Shown one piece after another: positions 53,624 to 62,809 of a stretch of 64,000 bases of DNA. The stretch comes from Actinophytocola sp963729115 (GTDB lineage Bacteria > Actinomycetota > Actinomycetes > Mycobacteriales > Pseudonocardiaceae), in NCBI GenBank assembly GCA_963729115.1, contig CAVSMR010000021.1:1-64000 (forward strand), read 5' to 3'. Below the pieces are notes generated by a model, which searched no databases, was not told the DNA's origin, and saw only the letters and a program-made list of their open reading frames with translations. Each line of letters begins with the position of its first letter. Position 1 is the first letter of the stretch. A program made the position numbers and the translations under genes.

Positions 53624-54814
53624 ATGGGGCTCTACCGCAGGACACTGGCGCTGCCCGGGGTCCGCACGCTGATGGTGCTGGTGTTCTTCGCCCGCGTGCC
53701 GGCCGCCGCCGGCGGCATGGTGCTGACGCTGCACGTGGCGGTCGGGCTCGGGCACGGCTACGGCGCGGCGGGCACGGCCGGCGCGGCGGTCACGATCGGC
53801 GCCGCGGTCGGGGCGGTCGTGATGGGGCGGCTCATCGACCGGTTCGGCTTACGCCTGGTCCTGGTCATCACGATGGTCGGCGAGACGGTGTTCTGGGTGC
53901 TCGGCTCGCAGCTGCCGTACGGCGCGCTGGTGGTCGTCGGGCTCGTGGGCGGGTTCCTGATGCTCCCGGCGATGCCGCTGGGCCGGCAGGCGATCGCCGC
54001 GCTGGTCCCGGCGGACCTGCGGCGCACGGCGTACTCGATGGACTCGGTGTCCACGGAGCTGGCGTTCATGGTGGGCCCGGCCACGGCGGTGCTGATCGCG
54101 ACGCAGTTCGCGACCGTCACCGCGATGTACACGATGGCGGCGGCGACCGTGGCGGTGGGCGCGGTGCTGCTGATCTTCAACCCGGCGGTGCGCAGCGAGG
54201 CGGAGCGCGCCGCGGCCACGGGCGACCGCATGCTCCGCCGGGCGTGGCTCGGGCCGCGGATGGTCGCGGTGCTGGTGATCGCGGCCGGGGCGGTGTTCAT
54301 CCTGGCCGGCTCCGAGGTGGCGATCGTGGCGGAGCTGCGGTCGACCGACCAGCTCGTGTACACGGGTGTCGTAATCGGCGTGTGGTCCGCGGTGTCGGCG
54401 ATCGGCGGGATCGTCTACGGCGCGCTGCCGCGCTCGCCGGGCCAGGTGACGTTGATGGCGTCGCTGGGCCTGCTGACCGTGCCGATCGGCGTGTTGTCGG
54501 GCGAGTGGTGGCTGCTGGCGCTGGCCCTGGTCCCGGCGTCGGCGTTGTGCGCCCCGACGATCGCGGCGACGGGCGAGGAGGTGGCCCGTCTGGCGCCCGT
54601 CGCCGCCCGCGGCGAGGCGATCGGCATGCAGTCGTCGGCGTTCACGCTGGGCGCGGCGGCCGGCGCACCGCTGGTCGGCTTCGTGGTGGACCACTCGTCG
54701 CCGGCGTGGGGGTTCGCGGTGGCGGGGCTGGGCGGGATCGCGGTGGCCGCGGCGGCTGGGTTGCTGATCGCGCGGCAGCGCCGCACCACTCCACTCACGA
54801 TCCCGGCGCCCTGA
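53624..54814 (+). CDS. MFS transporter
   Basis: 396 residues with twelve predicted helices. Between helices 2 and 3 there is the MFS loop GRLIDRFGLRLVL. Substrate unknown; related actinobacterial exporters are drug or metabolite pumps. Divergent to fur, so possibly induced by metal limitation or peroxide. Confidence 0.85.
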   Translation: MGLYRRTLALPGVRTLMVLVFFARVPAAAGGMVLTLHVAVGLGHGYGAAGTAGAAVTIGAAVGAVVMGRLIDRFGLRLVLVITMVGETVFWVLGSQLPYGALVVVGLVGGFLMLPAMPLGRQAIAALVPADLRRTAYSMDSVSTELAFMVGPATAVLIATQFATVTAMYTMAAATVAVGAVLLIFNPAVRSEAERAAATGDRMLRRAWLGPRMVAVLVIAAGAVFILAGSEVAIVAELRSTDQLVYTGVVIGVWSAVSAIGGIVYGALPRSPGQVTLMASLGLLTVPIGVLSGEWWLLALALVPASALCAPTIAATGEEVARLAPVAARGEAIGMQSSAFTLGAAAGAPLVGFVVDHSSPAWGFAVAGLGGIAVAAAAGLLIARQRRTTPLTIPAP

Positions 54815-54819
54815 ACGGG

Positions 54820-54828
54820 TTATCCACA
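54820..54828 (+). promoter_or_regulatory. DnaA box TTATCCACA
   Basis: A perfect consensus box; a second partial box (TGTCCACAG) follows about 15 bp later. The rest of the 260-bp gap to asd shows nothing. Confidence 0.35.
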
Positions 54829-55074
54829 GGCGCCATCCACACTGTCCACAGGCCACCGCCGTCCGGGCCGCCGACAGACCGCGCGAGGAGGGGCGGGAAG
54901 TACCGGTCAGCTCACAGCACTCGGGACGCCGTCAACCGCCGCGACTGCGGCACGCAGGCGAGCCTGCGAGGTCTCCATCCAATGCCGATGGCGGGCCACC
55001 GGTCCATATCCTCGATCGTGACGTCCAGCAGCCGGGTCTATGCCCCAGACATCGCCCGCCGGTCCGCCGTAATT

Positions 55075-56136
55075 TCAGGCCTGCGCGGCGAGTGCCTCTG
55101 CGATCTCGTAGGTGTTCAGGGCCGCGCCCTTGCGGAGGTTGTCGCCGCAGACGAAGAAGTCCAGGGTGTTCGGGAAGTCCAGTGCCTGGCGAATGCGGCC
55201 CACGTACGTCGCGTCGTTGCCCACCACCTCGGCCGGGGTCGGGAACACGCCCGCGCCCGGGTCGTCCATCAGGACCACCGACGGCGCCGCCTCGAAGAGG
55301 GCGTGGGCCTGCGCCACCGTGACCGGCGAGGCGAACGTCGCGTGGACGGCCAGCGAGTGGGTCGTCACGACCGGCACCCGCACGCACGTCGCGGACACCC
55401 GCAGGTCCGGGATACCCAGGATCTTCCGCGACTCGTTGCGGACCTTCAGCTCCTCGGAGAACCAGCCGTCCCCCTTGTACGAGCCGGCCGAGGGCACCAC
55501 GTTCAACGCCAGCGGCGCCGGGAACGGAGAGTCCGCAATGGACAGTCCGGCGGCCTCGACCGCCTCGCGGACGTCGCCGGACCGCGCGCCCACGCCCTTG
55601 CCGGCCACCGCGGCCAGTTCCGCGTGCAGACGATCCACGCCGGCCACTCCGGCGCCGGAGACCGCCTGGTACGACGCCACGACCAGCTCCCGCAGGCCGA
55701 ACCGGTGATGCAGCGCCCCGAGCGAGGCCATCATCGACAGCGTCGTGCAGTTCGGGTTCGAGATGATCCCCCGCGGGCGCGCGGCGATCATGTCGAGGTT
55801 CACCTCGGGCACCACCAGCGGCACCTCGTCGTCCATCCGGAACGCGCCCGAGTTGTCCACGACGACCGCCCCGCGCGCGGCCGCCACCGGGGCCCACTCC
55901 GCGGAGATCTCGTCCGGCACGTCGAACATCGCGACGTCGACGCCGTCGAAGACCTCCGCCGACAGCGCCTGCACGGTCACGACCGAGCCGCGCACGGTCA
56001 GCTGCTTGCCGGCCGACCGCGGCGACGCGATCAGCCGCACCTCGCCCCACGGCCAGGCCGGGCGCGCGTCGAGGATGTCGATCATCACCGAGCCGACGGC
56101 ACCGGTGGCACCGACGAGCGCGAGGACCGGAGCCAT
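55075..56136 (-). CDS. asd: Aspartate-semialdehyde dehydrogenase
   Basis: 353 residues. NADP-binding LVGATGAVGSVMIDIL, catalytic C130 in SNPNCTTLSMM, the conserved VASYQAVSGAG and a catalytic His later in HATFASP-like context. It reduces aspartyl phosphate to the semialdehyde for Lys, Met, Thr and diaminopimelate synthesis. ATG 56136 overlaps the lysC stop by one base. Confidence 0.96.
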   Translation of the reverse strand: MAPVLALVGATGAVGSVMIDILDARPAWPWGEVRLIASPRSAGKQLTVRGSVVTVQALSAEVFDGVDVAMFDVPDEISAEWAPVAAARGAVVVDNSGAFRMDDEVPLVVPEVNLDMIAARPRGIISNPNCTTLSMMASLGALHHRFGLRELVVASYQAVSGAGVAGVDRLHAELAAVAGKGVGARSGDVREAVEAAGLSIADSPFPAPLALNVVPSAGSYKGDGWFSEELKVRNESRKILGIPDLRVSATCVRVPVVTTHSLAVHATFASPVTVAQAHALFEAAPSVVLMDDPGAGVFPTPAEVVGNDATYVGRIRQALDFPNTLDFFVCGDNLRKGAALNTYEIAEALAAQA

Positions 56137-57401
56137 CAGCGACCACTCCCCGCGTACACGGTGGCGACCTCGTCGCCGCCGAGGTCGAACGCGTCGTGGA
56201 TCGCCCGCACGGCCTCGTCGAGCTCGGTGTCGCGGATCAGCACCGAGATCCGGATCTCCGAGGTGTTGATGATCTCGATGTTCACGCCGGCCTTCGCGAG
56301 CGCCTCGCAGAACGTGGCGGTCACGCCCGGGTGCGAGCGCATGCCGGCGCCGACCAGCGAGACCTTGCCCACGTGGTCGTCGTAGAGCACCGCGGTGAAG
56401 CCGAGCTCGTCGCGGATCTTCTCCAGCGCCGCGACCGCGGTACGGCCGTTGTCCTTGGAGAGCGTGAACGTGATGTCGGTGCGGCCGGAGACCGTGCTCG
56501 ACACGTTCTGCAGCACCATGTCGATGTCGATCTCCGCGTCGGCAACCACCCGGAAGATGCGGGCCGCGACGCCGGCCTGGTCCGGCACGCCGGTCACGGT
56601 CACCTTGGCCTCGGACCGGTCGTGCGCGACGCCGGTGATCATCGCCTGTTCCACGGGAATGTCCTCCACTGAGCCGGACACGATCGTGCCCGGCTTGTTG
56701 GTGTACGACGAGCGGACGTGAATCGGGACGCCGTAGCGGCGGGCGTACTCGACGCAGCGCAGCATCAGGACCTTCGCCCCGCCGGCCGCCATCTCCAGCA
56801 TCTCCTCGTACGGCACGCGGTCGAGCCGCCGCGCGTTCGACACGATCCGCGGGTCGGCGGTGTAGACGCCGTCCACGTCGGTGTAGATCTCGCACACGTC
56901 CGCATTGAGCGCCGCGGCGAGCGCGACCGCGGTGGTGTCCGAGCCGCCGCGCCCCAGGGTCGTGATGTCCTTCGTGTCCTGGCTGACGCCCTGGAAGCCG
57001 GCGACGAGGCAGATGAAGCCGTCGTCGAGCGCGGCCTGCACGCGGCTGGGCGTCACGTCGATGATGCGGGCCTTGCCGTGCGTGGAGTCGGTGATCACGC
57101 CGGCCTGCGAGCCGGTGAACGACAACGCCTCCGCGCCGAGCGCGCTGATCGCCATCGCCACCAGCGAGTTGGAGATGCGCTCGCCCGCGGTGAGCAGCAT
57201 GTCCATCTCGCGCTCCGGCGGGACCGGGTTGACCCGCTGCGCGAGGTCGAGCAACTCGTCGGTGGTGTCGCCCATCGCCGAGCACACCACGACCACGTCG
57301 TTGCCGGCCTTGCGGGTCTTCATGATCCGCTCGGCCACCCGCTTGATCCGGTCCGCGTTCTCCAGCGATGAACCGCCGTACTTCTGGACCACGAGCGCCA
57401 C
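56136..57401 (-). CDS. lysC: Aspartokinase
   Basis: 421 residues from GTG 57401. Starts ALVVQKYGGSSLENADRIKR, with TLGRGGSDTTAVALAAAL and EIYTDVDGVYTADPRI in the kinase domain and two ACT domains after about residue 260 (TVTGVPDQAGVAARIF, VSLVGAGMRSHPGVTATFCEAL). ACT domains allow feedback control by lysine and threonine. In many actinobacteria an internal start at about residue 250 yields a small regulatory subunit; a GTG/ATG in that zone could serve. Confidence 0.96.
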   Translation of the reverse strand: MALVVQKYGGSSLENADRIKRVAERIMKTRKAGNDVVVVCSAMGDTTDELLDLAQRVNPVPPEREMDMLLTAGERISNSLVAMAISALGAEALSFTGSQAGVITDSTHGKARIIDVTPSRVQAALDDGFICLVAGFQGVSQDTKDITTLGRGGSDTTAVALAAALNADVCEIYTDVDGVYTADPRIVSNARRLDRVPYEEMLEMAAGGAKVLMLRCVEYARRYGVPIHVRSSYTNKPGTIVSGSVEDIPVEQAMITGVAHDRSEAKVTVTGVPDQAGVAARIFRVVADAEIDIDMVLQNVSSTVSGRTDITFTLSKDNGRTAVAALEKIRDELGFTAVLYDDHVGKVSLVGAGMRSHPGVTATFCEALAKAGVNIEIINTSEIRISVLIRDTELDEAVRAIHDAFDLGGDEVATVYAGSGR

Positions 57402-57557
57402 TTGTCCGAAACCTCCTCAGCCCGACCGAGGCGAGCCTAACGGAGGTGGCCAATCGTTACGGTCGTCTGTGTGGCCGCCGCCACGTGCGCGGATGCGCGT
57501 CCTAGGCTGTAGCGGCCGGGCTGATCAGCCGCGACCGTCAACCGGGAAGGGATCGGG

Positions 57558-58784
57558 GTGTCCGCTACGGACGTGACTCGCGCCGACTCCGACGAGGAGG
57601 AGTCGAGCGCCGGGACCGAAACGGAAGCGGCCACACCGCCGCGCTGGACGGTGCGCCGCGCCGGGCGGCTGCTCGCGCCTGCGTTGATCTTCCTCGGCAT
57701 CCGCGAGTTCGGCCTGCTCGTGCTCACCTGGATGGCCGCGGCGACCGACCGCTCGGTGAGCGAGGCGCTGCGCTCCTGGGACGGCCAGTGGTTCCTCGCC
57801 ATCGCCCAGGGCGGCTACCGGGGCGTGCCGCCCGAGCTGGTCGACGCGTTCGGGCAGCGCAGCGCCGAGACGCCGCTCGCGTTCTTCCCCGGCTACCCGA
57901 CCGTCGTGCGCTGGTTCGCGGCGGTGGACGGCAGCGGCGGGATCGGCCTGGTCACCGCGTCGTTCACGGTGACCATCGTGTCCGGAGTGGCCTGCTCGTA
58001 CGCGCTCGTGCGGCTGGGCTCGCACATCCGCGGCGGCTCGCGGCGGACCGGACTGATCCTCGTGGCGCTGTTCGCGGCGACACCGATGTCGATCGTGCTG
58101 TCGATGGCGTACTCGGAGGCGATGTTCTGCGCGCTCGCCGCATGGTCGCTGGTCGGGGTGCTGGAACGCCGCTGGGTCCTCGCGGGCGTGTGCTGCGCGG
58201 CGGCCGGGCTGGTGCGGTCGACGGGCGCGGCGCTGGTGCTGACCGTCGGGCTCGCGGTGGTCATCGCGATCGTCAAGCGGCGCGACGGCTGGCGGCCGTG
58301 GGTCGGCGGCCTCATCGCGCCGGCCGGGCTGATCGCCTACCTCGCGTGGGTCGGCTCGCGCACCGGCGAGTGGGACGGCTGGTTCAAGCTGCAGGAACGC
58401 GGCTGGGGTACGGGGTTCGACGGTGGCGCGGCCACGGTCAAGTTCAGCCTCGAGGCGCTGGCCGACGCGCGGTCGGTGCTCGAGGTGACCACGGTCGGGC
58501 TGATCGTCGTGGCGCTGGTGCTGCTCGTGATCGCCATCGTGCGCAAGGTCGAGTGGCCGCTGGTGCTGTACGCGGCCGCGGTGCTCGCGATGGACCTGTG
58601 CGCCAACGGCCTGATGAACTCCAAGGCCCGGCTGATGCTCCCGGCGGTCACCCTGCTCATCCCGGTGGCGCTGGCGCTCGCGAAACGCAAGCCGTCGACG
58701 GCGGTGCTGACGTTGTGCGCGCTCGCGGTGGCCGGCTCGTGGTTCGGGGCATACTCGATCACCTCGTGGGGTTACGCCATCTGA
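57558..58784 (+). CDS. PIG-V-like GT-C mannosyltransferase
   Basis: 408 residues, about ten helices after a charged 40-residue N-terminus. The PIG-V-type catalytic loop SWDGQWFLAIAQGGY follows helix 1, then AFFPGYPTVVRWFA. These enzymes use polyprenyl-phosphate mannose on the outer face of the membrane to add mannose to glycolipids. GTG 57558 has GGGAAGGG upstream. The stop and the next start share a TGATG. Confidence 0.82.
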   Translation: MSATDVTRADSDEEESSAGTETEAATPPRWTVRRAGRLLAPALIFLGIREFGLLVLTWMAAATDRSVSEALRSWDGQWFLAIAQGGYRGVPPELVDAFGQRSAETPLAFFPGYPTVVRWFAAVDGSGGIGLVTASFTVTIVSGVACSYALVRLGSHIRGGSRRTGLILVALFAATPMSIVLSMAYSEAMFCALAAWSLVGVLERRWVLAGVCCAAAGLVRSTGAALVLTVGLAVVIAIVKRRDGWRPWVGGLIAPAGLIAYLAWVGSRTGEWDGWFKLQERGWGTGFDGGAATVKFSLEALADARSVLEVTTVGLIVVALVLLVIAIVRKVEWPLVLYAAAVLAMDLCANGLMNSKARLMLPAVTLLIPVALALAKRKPSTAVLTLCALAVAGSWFGAYSITSWGYAI

Positions 58785-59377
58785 TGGAGCACTCGAAACC
58801 GGCCGAGACGAGCGTCCCGGTCCACCCGCTCATCGCGGCTCGCTGGAGCCCGCGCGCGCTGGACCCGAACGGGCAGGTCAGCGACGTGGCGCTGCGCGCG
58901 ATGCTGGAGGCCGCGCGGTGGGCGCCGTCGAGCGGCAACACCCAGCCGGCGCGGTACCTGATCGGCCGCCGCGGCGACGAGACGTACCGCCGGATCTTCG
59001 ACGTGCTGTCCACGCGCAACAAGGGCTGGGCCTGGTCGGCGGCGGTGCTGATGCTGTGCTGCATGGTCACGACGAACGAGAAGGGCACGCTGCCGGTGCC
59101 CGAGTACGGCGCCGGCCTGGCGTCGGAGAACCTCGTGCTGCAGGCGGTGGCCGAGGGCGTCGTGGCGCACCAGATGGGCGGGTTCGACAGGGATGCCGCG
59201 AAGCAGTCGTTCGCGCTCCCCGAGGACGTCGAGCCGCTGGCCGTGATCGCCGTCGGCACGCCGGGCCCGGTGGAGCTGCTGGACGACGAGCGCCGGGCGA
59301 AGGAGCTTGCCCCGCGCCGCCGCAAGCCCTTGGGCGAGATCGCCTTCACCGGCGCGTGGGGCAGTCCCGCGTTCTGA
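58784..59377 (+). CDS. Nitroreductase-family flavoprotein
   Basis: 197 residues. RWSPRALDP (FMN phosphate site), EAARWAPSSGNTQPARYL and GLASENLVLQAVAEGVVAHQMGGF match the nitroreductase fold, and the final AVIAVGTPG is typical. The gene overlaps the mannosyltransferase stop, so they share a transcript. Natural substrate unknown. Confidence 0.88.
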   Translation: MEHSKPAETSVPVHPLIAARWSPRALDPNGQVSDVALRAMLEAARWAPSSGNTQPARYLIGRRGDETYRRIFDVLSTRNKGWAWSAAVLMLCCMVTTNEKGTLPVPEYGAGLASENLVLQAVAEGVVAHQMGGFDRDAAKQSFALPEDVEPLAVIAVGTPGPVELLDDERRAKELAPRRRKPLGEIAFTGAWGSPAF

Positions 59378-59396
59378 CCCGGGCGGCCGCGTGCCG

Positions 59397-60212
59397 TCAG
59401 GTGCCGTAGACGGGGACCGGGTCGCCGGCCGCGGCGAGCAGGTCGTCGACCGCCTTGCCCACCTCGGCCGGGTCCCGGTGGACGGCCGGGCCGCGGGTGT
59501 GGCCGTCGACGATCGTCAGCCGGTCGCCCTCGACCTCGAACACCCGGCCCGTCACGTGCGCGGACGCCGTGCTGCCCAGCCAGACCACGAGCGGTGCCAC
59601 GTCCTCCGGGCCCGGCAGGTCCGGGAAGAGCTCCTCGGTCATCCGGGTCCGGGCCGACGGGGCGATCGCGTTCACCGTGACGCCGTACCGGGCCAGCTCG
59701 GCCGCCGCCACCAGGGTCAGCCCCACGATGCCCGCCTTGGCCGCGGCGTAGCTCGCCTGCCCGACGCTGCCCCACAGACCCGCGCCGGAACTGGTGTTGA
59801 TCACCCGCGCGTCGACCTGCTCGCCGGCCTTCGAGCGGGCCCGCCAGTGCGCCCCGGCGTGGCGGATCGTCAGGAAGTGGCCCTTCAGGTGCACCCGCAC
59901 CACGTCGTCCCACTCCGCCTCCGAGGTGGACACCAGCATCCGGTCCCGCACGATGCCGGCGTTGTTCACCAGCACGTCCAGCCGCCCGAACGCCGACACG
60001 GCCGCCTCGACGAGCGAGGCCGCTCCGTCCCATGTGGACACGTCGGCGGTGTGCGCGACCGCGGCCGGGCCGATCTCGGCCGCCACCGCGTGGGCCAGCT
60101 CGAGGTCGTTGACCACCACCGAGGCGCCCTGGCGCGCGAACTCCAGCGCGTGCGCGCGGCCGATCCCCCGGCCCGCACCGGTCACCGCCACCACGCGGCC
60201 CGCGCGGCTCAT
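59397..60212 (-). CDS. SDR dehydrogenase (Rv3548c/IpdF-like)
   Basis: 271 residues. Cofactor motif VVAVTGAGRGIGRAHALEFA, NNAGI, and the catalytic Ser and QASYAAAKAG. The insert RSKAGEQVDARVINTSSG is typical of steroid-ring-degrading SDRs. Cotranscribed with the next SDR and fadA6 through 1-4-base overlaps. Likely oxidises a hydroxy-CoA or hydroxy-hydrindane intermediate. Confidence 0.85.
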   Translation of the reverse strand: MSRAGRVVAVTGAGRGIGRAHALEFARQGASVVVNDLELAHAVAAEIGPAAVAHTADVSTWDGAASLVEAAVSAFGRLDVLVNNAGIVRDRMLVSTSEAEWDDVVRVHLKGHFLTIRHAGAHWRARSKAGEQVDARVINTSSGAGLWGSVGQASYAAAKAGIVGLTLVAAAELARYGVTVNAIAPSARTRMTEELFPDLPGPEDVAPLVVWLGSTASAHVTGRVFEVEGDRLTIVDGHTRGPAVHRDPAEVGKAVDDLLAAAGDPVPVYGT

Positions 60213-60961
60213 CGCGGAGCCGTCGCGTTCGACGCCGCCAGGAAGGCCGGTCGCTCGCCGCCGCCGTGCACGGTCAGCGTGCTGCCGGTGACGTACGACG
60301 CCGCGGGCGAGGCCAGGTACAGGCACGCCTGCGCCACGTCCGCGGGCGTCGCCAGCCGGCCGGCCGGGATCGTCGCGCCGACGGCCGCGACGCCGTCCTC
60401 GTCGCCGTAGTGCAGGTGGGACAACTCCGTGTCCACCGGCCCGACGACGACCGTGTTGACCCGGACCTTGGGCGCCCACTCCACGGCCAGGCTCGACGCC
60501 AGGTTCGCCAGGCCCGCCTTGGCCGCGCCGTAGGCCGCCGTGCCCGGCGACGGCCGGGTGCCCGACACGCTGCCGATCATCACGATCACCCCGCCCGACT
60601 CCTGCTCCTGCATCACGGCGTTCGCGCGCTGCGAGACGTGCAGGGGCGCCACGAGGTTCAGCGCGATGACCTTCTCGTGCAGCCGCGGCGACGCGGTGGC
60701 CGCGGCCACCGGCGGTGCCCCGCCGGCGTTGTTCACCACCACGTCGAGCCGCCCGTACTCGGCGACCACGCCGGCCACCAGAGCGTCCACCTGGGACGCG
60801 TCGCGCACGTCGCTGCGCACGTAGGGGACGCCGAGGTCGGCGGCCGGCGACCGCCCGCACGTCACCACGGTCGCGCCCGCTTCGTCGAACCCCGCCACGA
60901 TGCCGAGCCCGACCCCGCGAGCACCACCCGTGACGAGAACGACCCGGCCCGCGAAGCTCAT
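60209..60961 (-). CDS. SDR dehydrogenase (Rv3549c-like)
   Basis: 250 residues. VVLVTGGARGVGLGIVAGF, VVNNAGGAP, MIGSVSGTRPSPGTAAYGAAKAG and the C-terminal TLTVHGGGERPAFL. In M. tuberculosis the matching gene lies in the KstR2 regulon for cholesterol ring C/D degradation. Overlaps its neighbours on both sides by 4 bases (ATGA). Confidence 0.85.
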   Translation of the reverse strand: MSFAGRVVLVTGGARGVGLGIVAGFDEAGATVVTCGRSPAADLGVPYVRSDVRDASQVDALVAGVVAEYGRLDVVVNNAGGAPPVAAATASPRLHEKVIALNLVAPLHVSQRANAVMQEQESGGVIVMIGSVSGTRPSPGTAAYGAAKAGLANLASSLAVEWAPKVRVNTVVVGPVDTELSHLHYGDEDGVAAVGATIPAGRLATPADVAQACLYLASPAASYVTGSTLTVHGGGERPAFLAASNATAPR

Positions 60962-62106
60962 AGTCTCTCCAGGATGGTCACGTTGGCCTGGCCGCCGCCC
61001 TCGCACATGGTCTGCAGGCCGTACCGCCCGCCGGTTCGCTCCAGGTTCGCGAGCAGCGTCGTCATCAGCCGGGCGCCGGTCGCGCCCAGCGGGTGCCCCA
61101 GCGCGATCGCGCCACCGGTGACGTTCACCCGTTCCGGGTCGGCGCCGGTCTCCCGCAGCCACGCCAGCACGACGCTGGCGAACGCCTCGTTGATCTCCAC
61201 CAGGTCGATGTCCGCAATGGACAGTCCGGCCCGGTCCAGCGCGTGCGCGGTGGCCGCGATCGGCGCGTCCAGCATGATCACCGGGTCGCCGCCGCGGGCG
61301 CTGAGGTGCCGCACCCGGGCTCGTGGCGTGAGGCCGTGCTCGCGCAACGCCCGCCCCGAGACCACGAGCAACGCGGCCGCGCCGTCGCAGAGCTGGCTCG
61401 CCAGCGCCGCGGTGAGCCGGCCGTCCGGCACGAGCGGTGCCAGCGCGGCCATCTTCGCCAGGCTCGTGTCCCGGGGACACTCGTCCTCCGCCAGCCCGGC
61501 GAGCGGCGCGATCTCCCCGGTGAACCAGCCGGCGGCGATCGCGTCGCGCGCGCGGGAATGACTGCGCAGCGCGAACTCCTCCATCTCCGGCCGCGAGATC
61601 CCCCACTTCGCCGCGATCAGCTCCGCCCCGCGGAACTGCGAGATCTCCTGGTCCCCGTACCGCGCGAGCCAGCCCGCCGACGTCGTGAACGGGTTCGGGA
61701 AGCCGTACTCGCGCCCGGCGAGCATCGCCGCGGAGATCGGGACGGCCGTCATGTGCTGCACCCCGCCGGCGACGACGACATCGGCCGTGCCCGACATGAC
61801 CGCCTGCGCCGCGAAGTGCACCGCCTGCTGCGAGGACCCGCACTGCCGGTCGACGGTCACGCCCGGCACCTCGGCCGGCAGGCCCGCCGCGAGCCAGCAC
61901 GTCCGCGCCACGTCCCCGGCCTGCGGACCGATCGTGTCCACGCAGCCGAAGATCACGTCGTCGACCACCGCCGGGTCGACCGGCACCCGGGCGAACAGCT
62001 CGCGCAGCACGTGCGCACCCAGGTCGGCGGGGTGCACGGCGGCGAGGCCACCGCCGCGCCTGCCCACCGGCGAGCGGACGGCGTCGACGAGGAAGGCATC
62101 CGTCAC
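60958..62106 (-). CDS. fadA6: Acetyl-CoA acetyltransferase FadA6-like
   Basis: 382 residues from GTG 62106. Nucleophile C89 in VDRQCGSSQQAVHF, the NEAFA motif, GHPLGATGAR (His) and the second cysteine in CEGGGQA. Among thiolases the VDRQCGSSQQA form and the gene context point to FadA6, which works on cholesterol side-products. It is divergent from the kstR2-type gene, with a 46-bp gap that holds the operator. Confidence 0.88.
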   Translation of the reverse strand: MTDAFLVDAVRSPVGRRGGGLAAVHPADLGAHVLRELFARVPVDPAVVDDVIFGCVDTIGPQAGDVARTCWLAAGLPAEVPGVTVDRQCGSSQQAVHFAAQAVMSGTADVVVAGGVQHMTAVPISAAMLAGREYGFPNPFTTSAGWLARYGDQEISQFRGAELIAAKWGISRPEMEEFALRSHSRARDAIAAGWFTGEIAPLAGLAEDECPRDTSLAKMAALAPLVPDGRLTAALASQLCDGAAALLVVSGRALREHGLTPRARVRHLSARGGDPVIMLDAPIAATAHALDRAGLSIADIDLVEINEAFASVVLAWLRETGADPERVNVTGGAIALGHPLGATGARLMTTLLANLERTGGRYGLQTMCEGGGQANVTILERL

Positions 62107-62118
62107 GGGTGTAGGCTA

Positions 62119-62135
62119 CCAAGCTAGCGCTTGGG
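62119..62135. promoter_or_regulatory. KstR2-like operator
   Basis: CCAAGC (62119-62124), TAGC, GCTTGG (62129-62134) is a perfect 16-bp palindrome. The overlapping AGCTAGCGCTTGGG (62122-62135) fits the published KstR2 motif AnCAAGnnCTTGnT at eight of ten fixed positions. Confidence 0.7.
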
Positions 62136-62152
62136 TCGGGAGGACGAAGAGC

Positions 62153-62746
62153 ATGGCAACACGCGGCAAGCCCTCGGAACGGCGCGACGCGCTGGTGCAG
62201 ATCGCCGCCGAGCTGTTCGCCGAGCACGGGTACCGGGCCACCACGGTCCGCCACATCGGCGACGCGGCTGGGGTGCTGTCCGGCAGCCTCTACCACCACT
62301 TCGACGCCAAGGAGACGATCCTCGACGAGCTGCTGTCCAGCTACCTCGACGAGCTCGTCGACACCTACCGCGCGATCGTGAAGACCGGCGAGGGCCCCGC
62401 CGCGACCCTGCGCGAGCTCGTGCGCGCGTCGATCCGGTCCCTGTCCGAACACCGCGCCGCGATCACCGTCCTGCAGAACGAGCGCAACTACCTGCGCTCG
62501 CTCCCCCGCTTCGGCTACCTCACGAAGTCCGAAGAGGAGGTTCGCCGCATCTGGATCACCGTGCTGCGCGACGGCATCGAGGCCGGGGAGTTCCGCGCGG
62601 ACCTGGATCCCGTTGTCACGTACCGGTTCCTGCGCGACTCGGTGTGGGTGGCCGTGCGCTGGTTCCGCCAGGACGGTCCGCTGACGGCGGACCAGCTCGC
62701 GGACCACTACCTGACGTTGATCTTCGATGGCCTGTCACGATCTTGA
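62153..62746 (+). CDS. kstR2: TetR-family repressor KstR2
   Basis: 197 residues from ATG 62153 (GGGAGGA site). N-terminal HTH ALVQIAAELFAEHGYRATTVRHIGDAAGVLSGSLYHHF. The C-terminal domain shares ITVLQNERNYL and YRFLRDSVWVAVRWFR with mycobacterial KstR2, whose ligand is an HIP-CoA intermediate of cholesterol degradation. It sits next to fadA6 as in M. tuberculosis. Confidence 0.9.
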   Translation: MATRGKPSERRDALVQIAAELFAEHGYRATTVRHIGDAAGVLSGSLYHHFDAKETILDELLSSYLDELVDTYRAIVKTGEGPAATLRELVRASIRSLSEHRAAITVLQNERNYLRSLPRFGYLTKSEEEVRRIWITVLRDGIEAGEFRADLDPVVTYRFLRDSVWVAVRWFRQDGPLTADQLADHYLTLIFDGLSRS

Positions 62747-62809
62747 CACAGCGTGACTAGAACGTGCCCCGTCGTGGTACTCAATAACCATAAGGACGGG
62801 AGGTCCACG

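Noticed and set aside
50664..54828. DnaA-box-like sites as a chromosome origin
   Set aside because: Only two or three boxes, far apart, with no dnaA, dnaN or gyr genes and no AT-rich unwinding element.
54244..56385. 713-codon plus-strand frame across asd
   Set aside because: A shadow of the MFS, asd and lysC genes in other frames.
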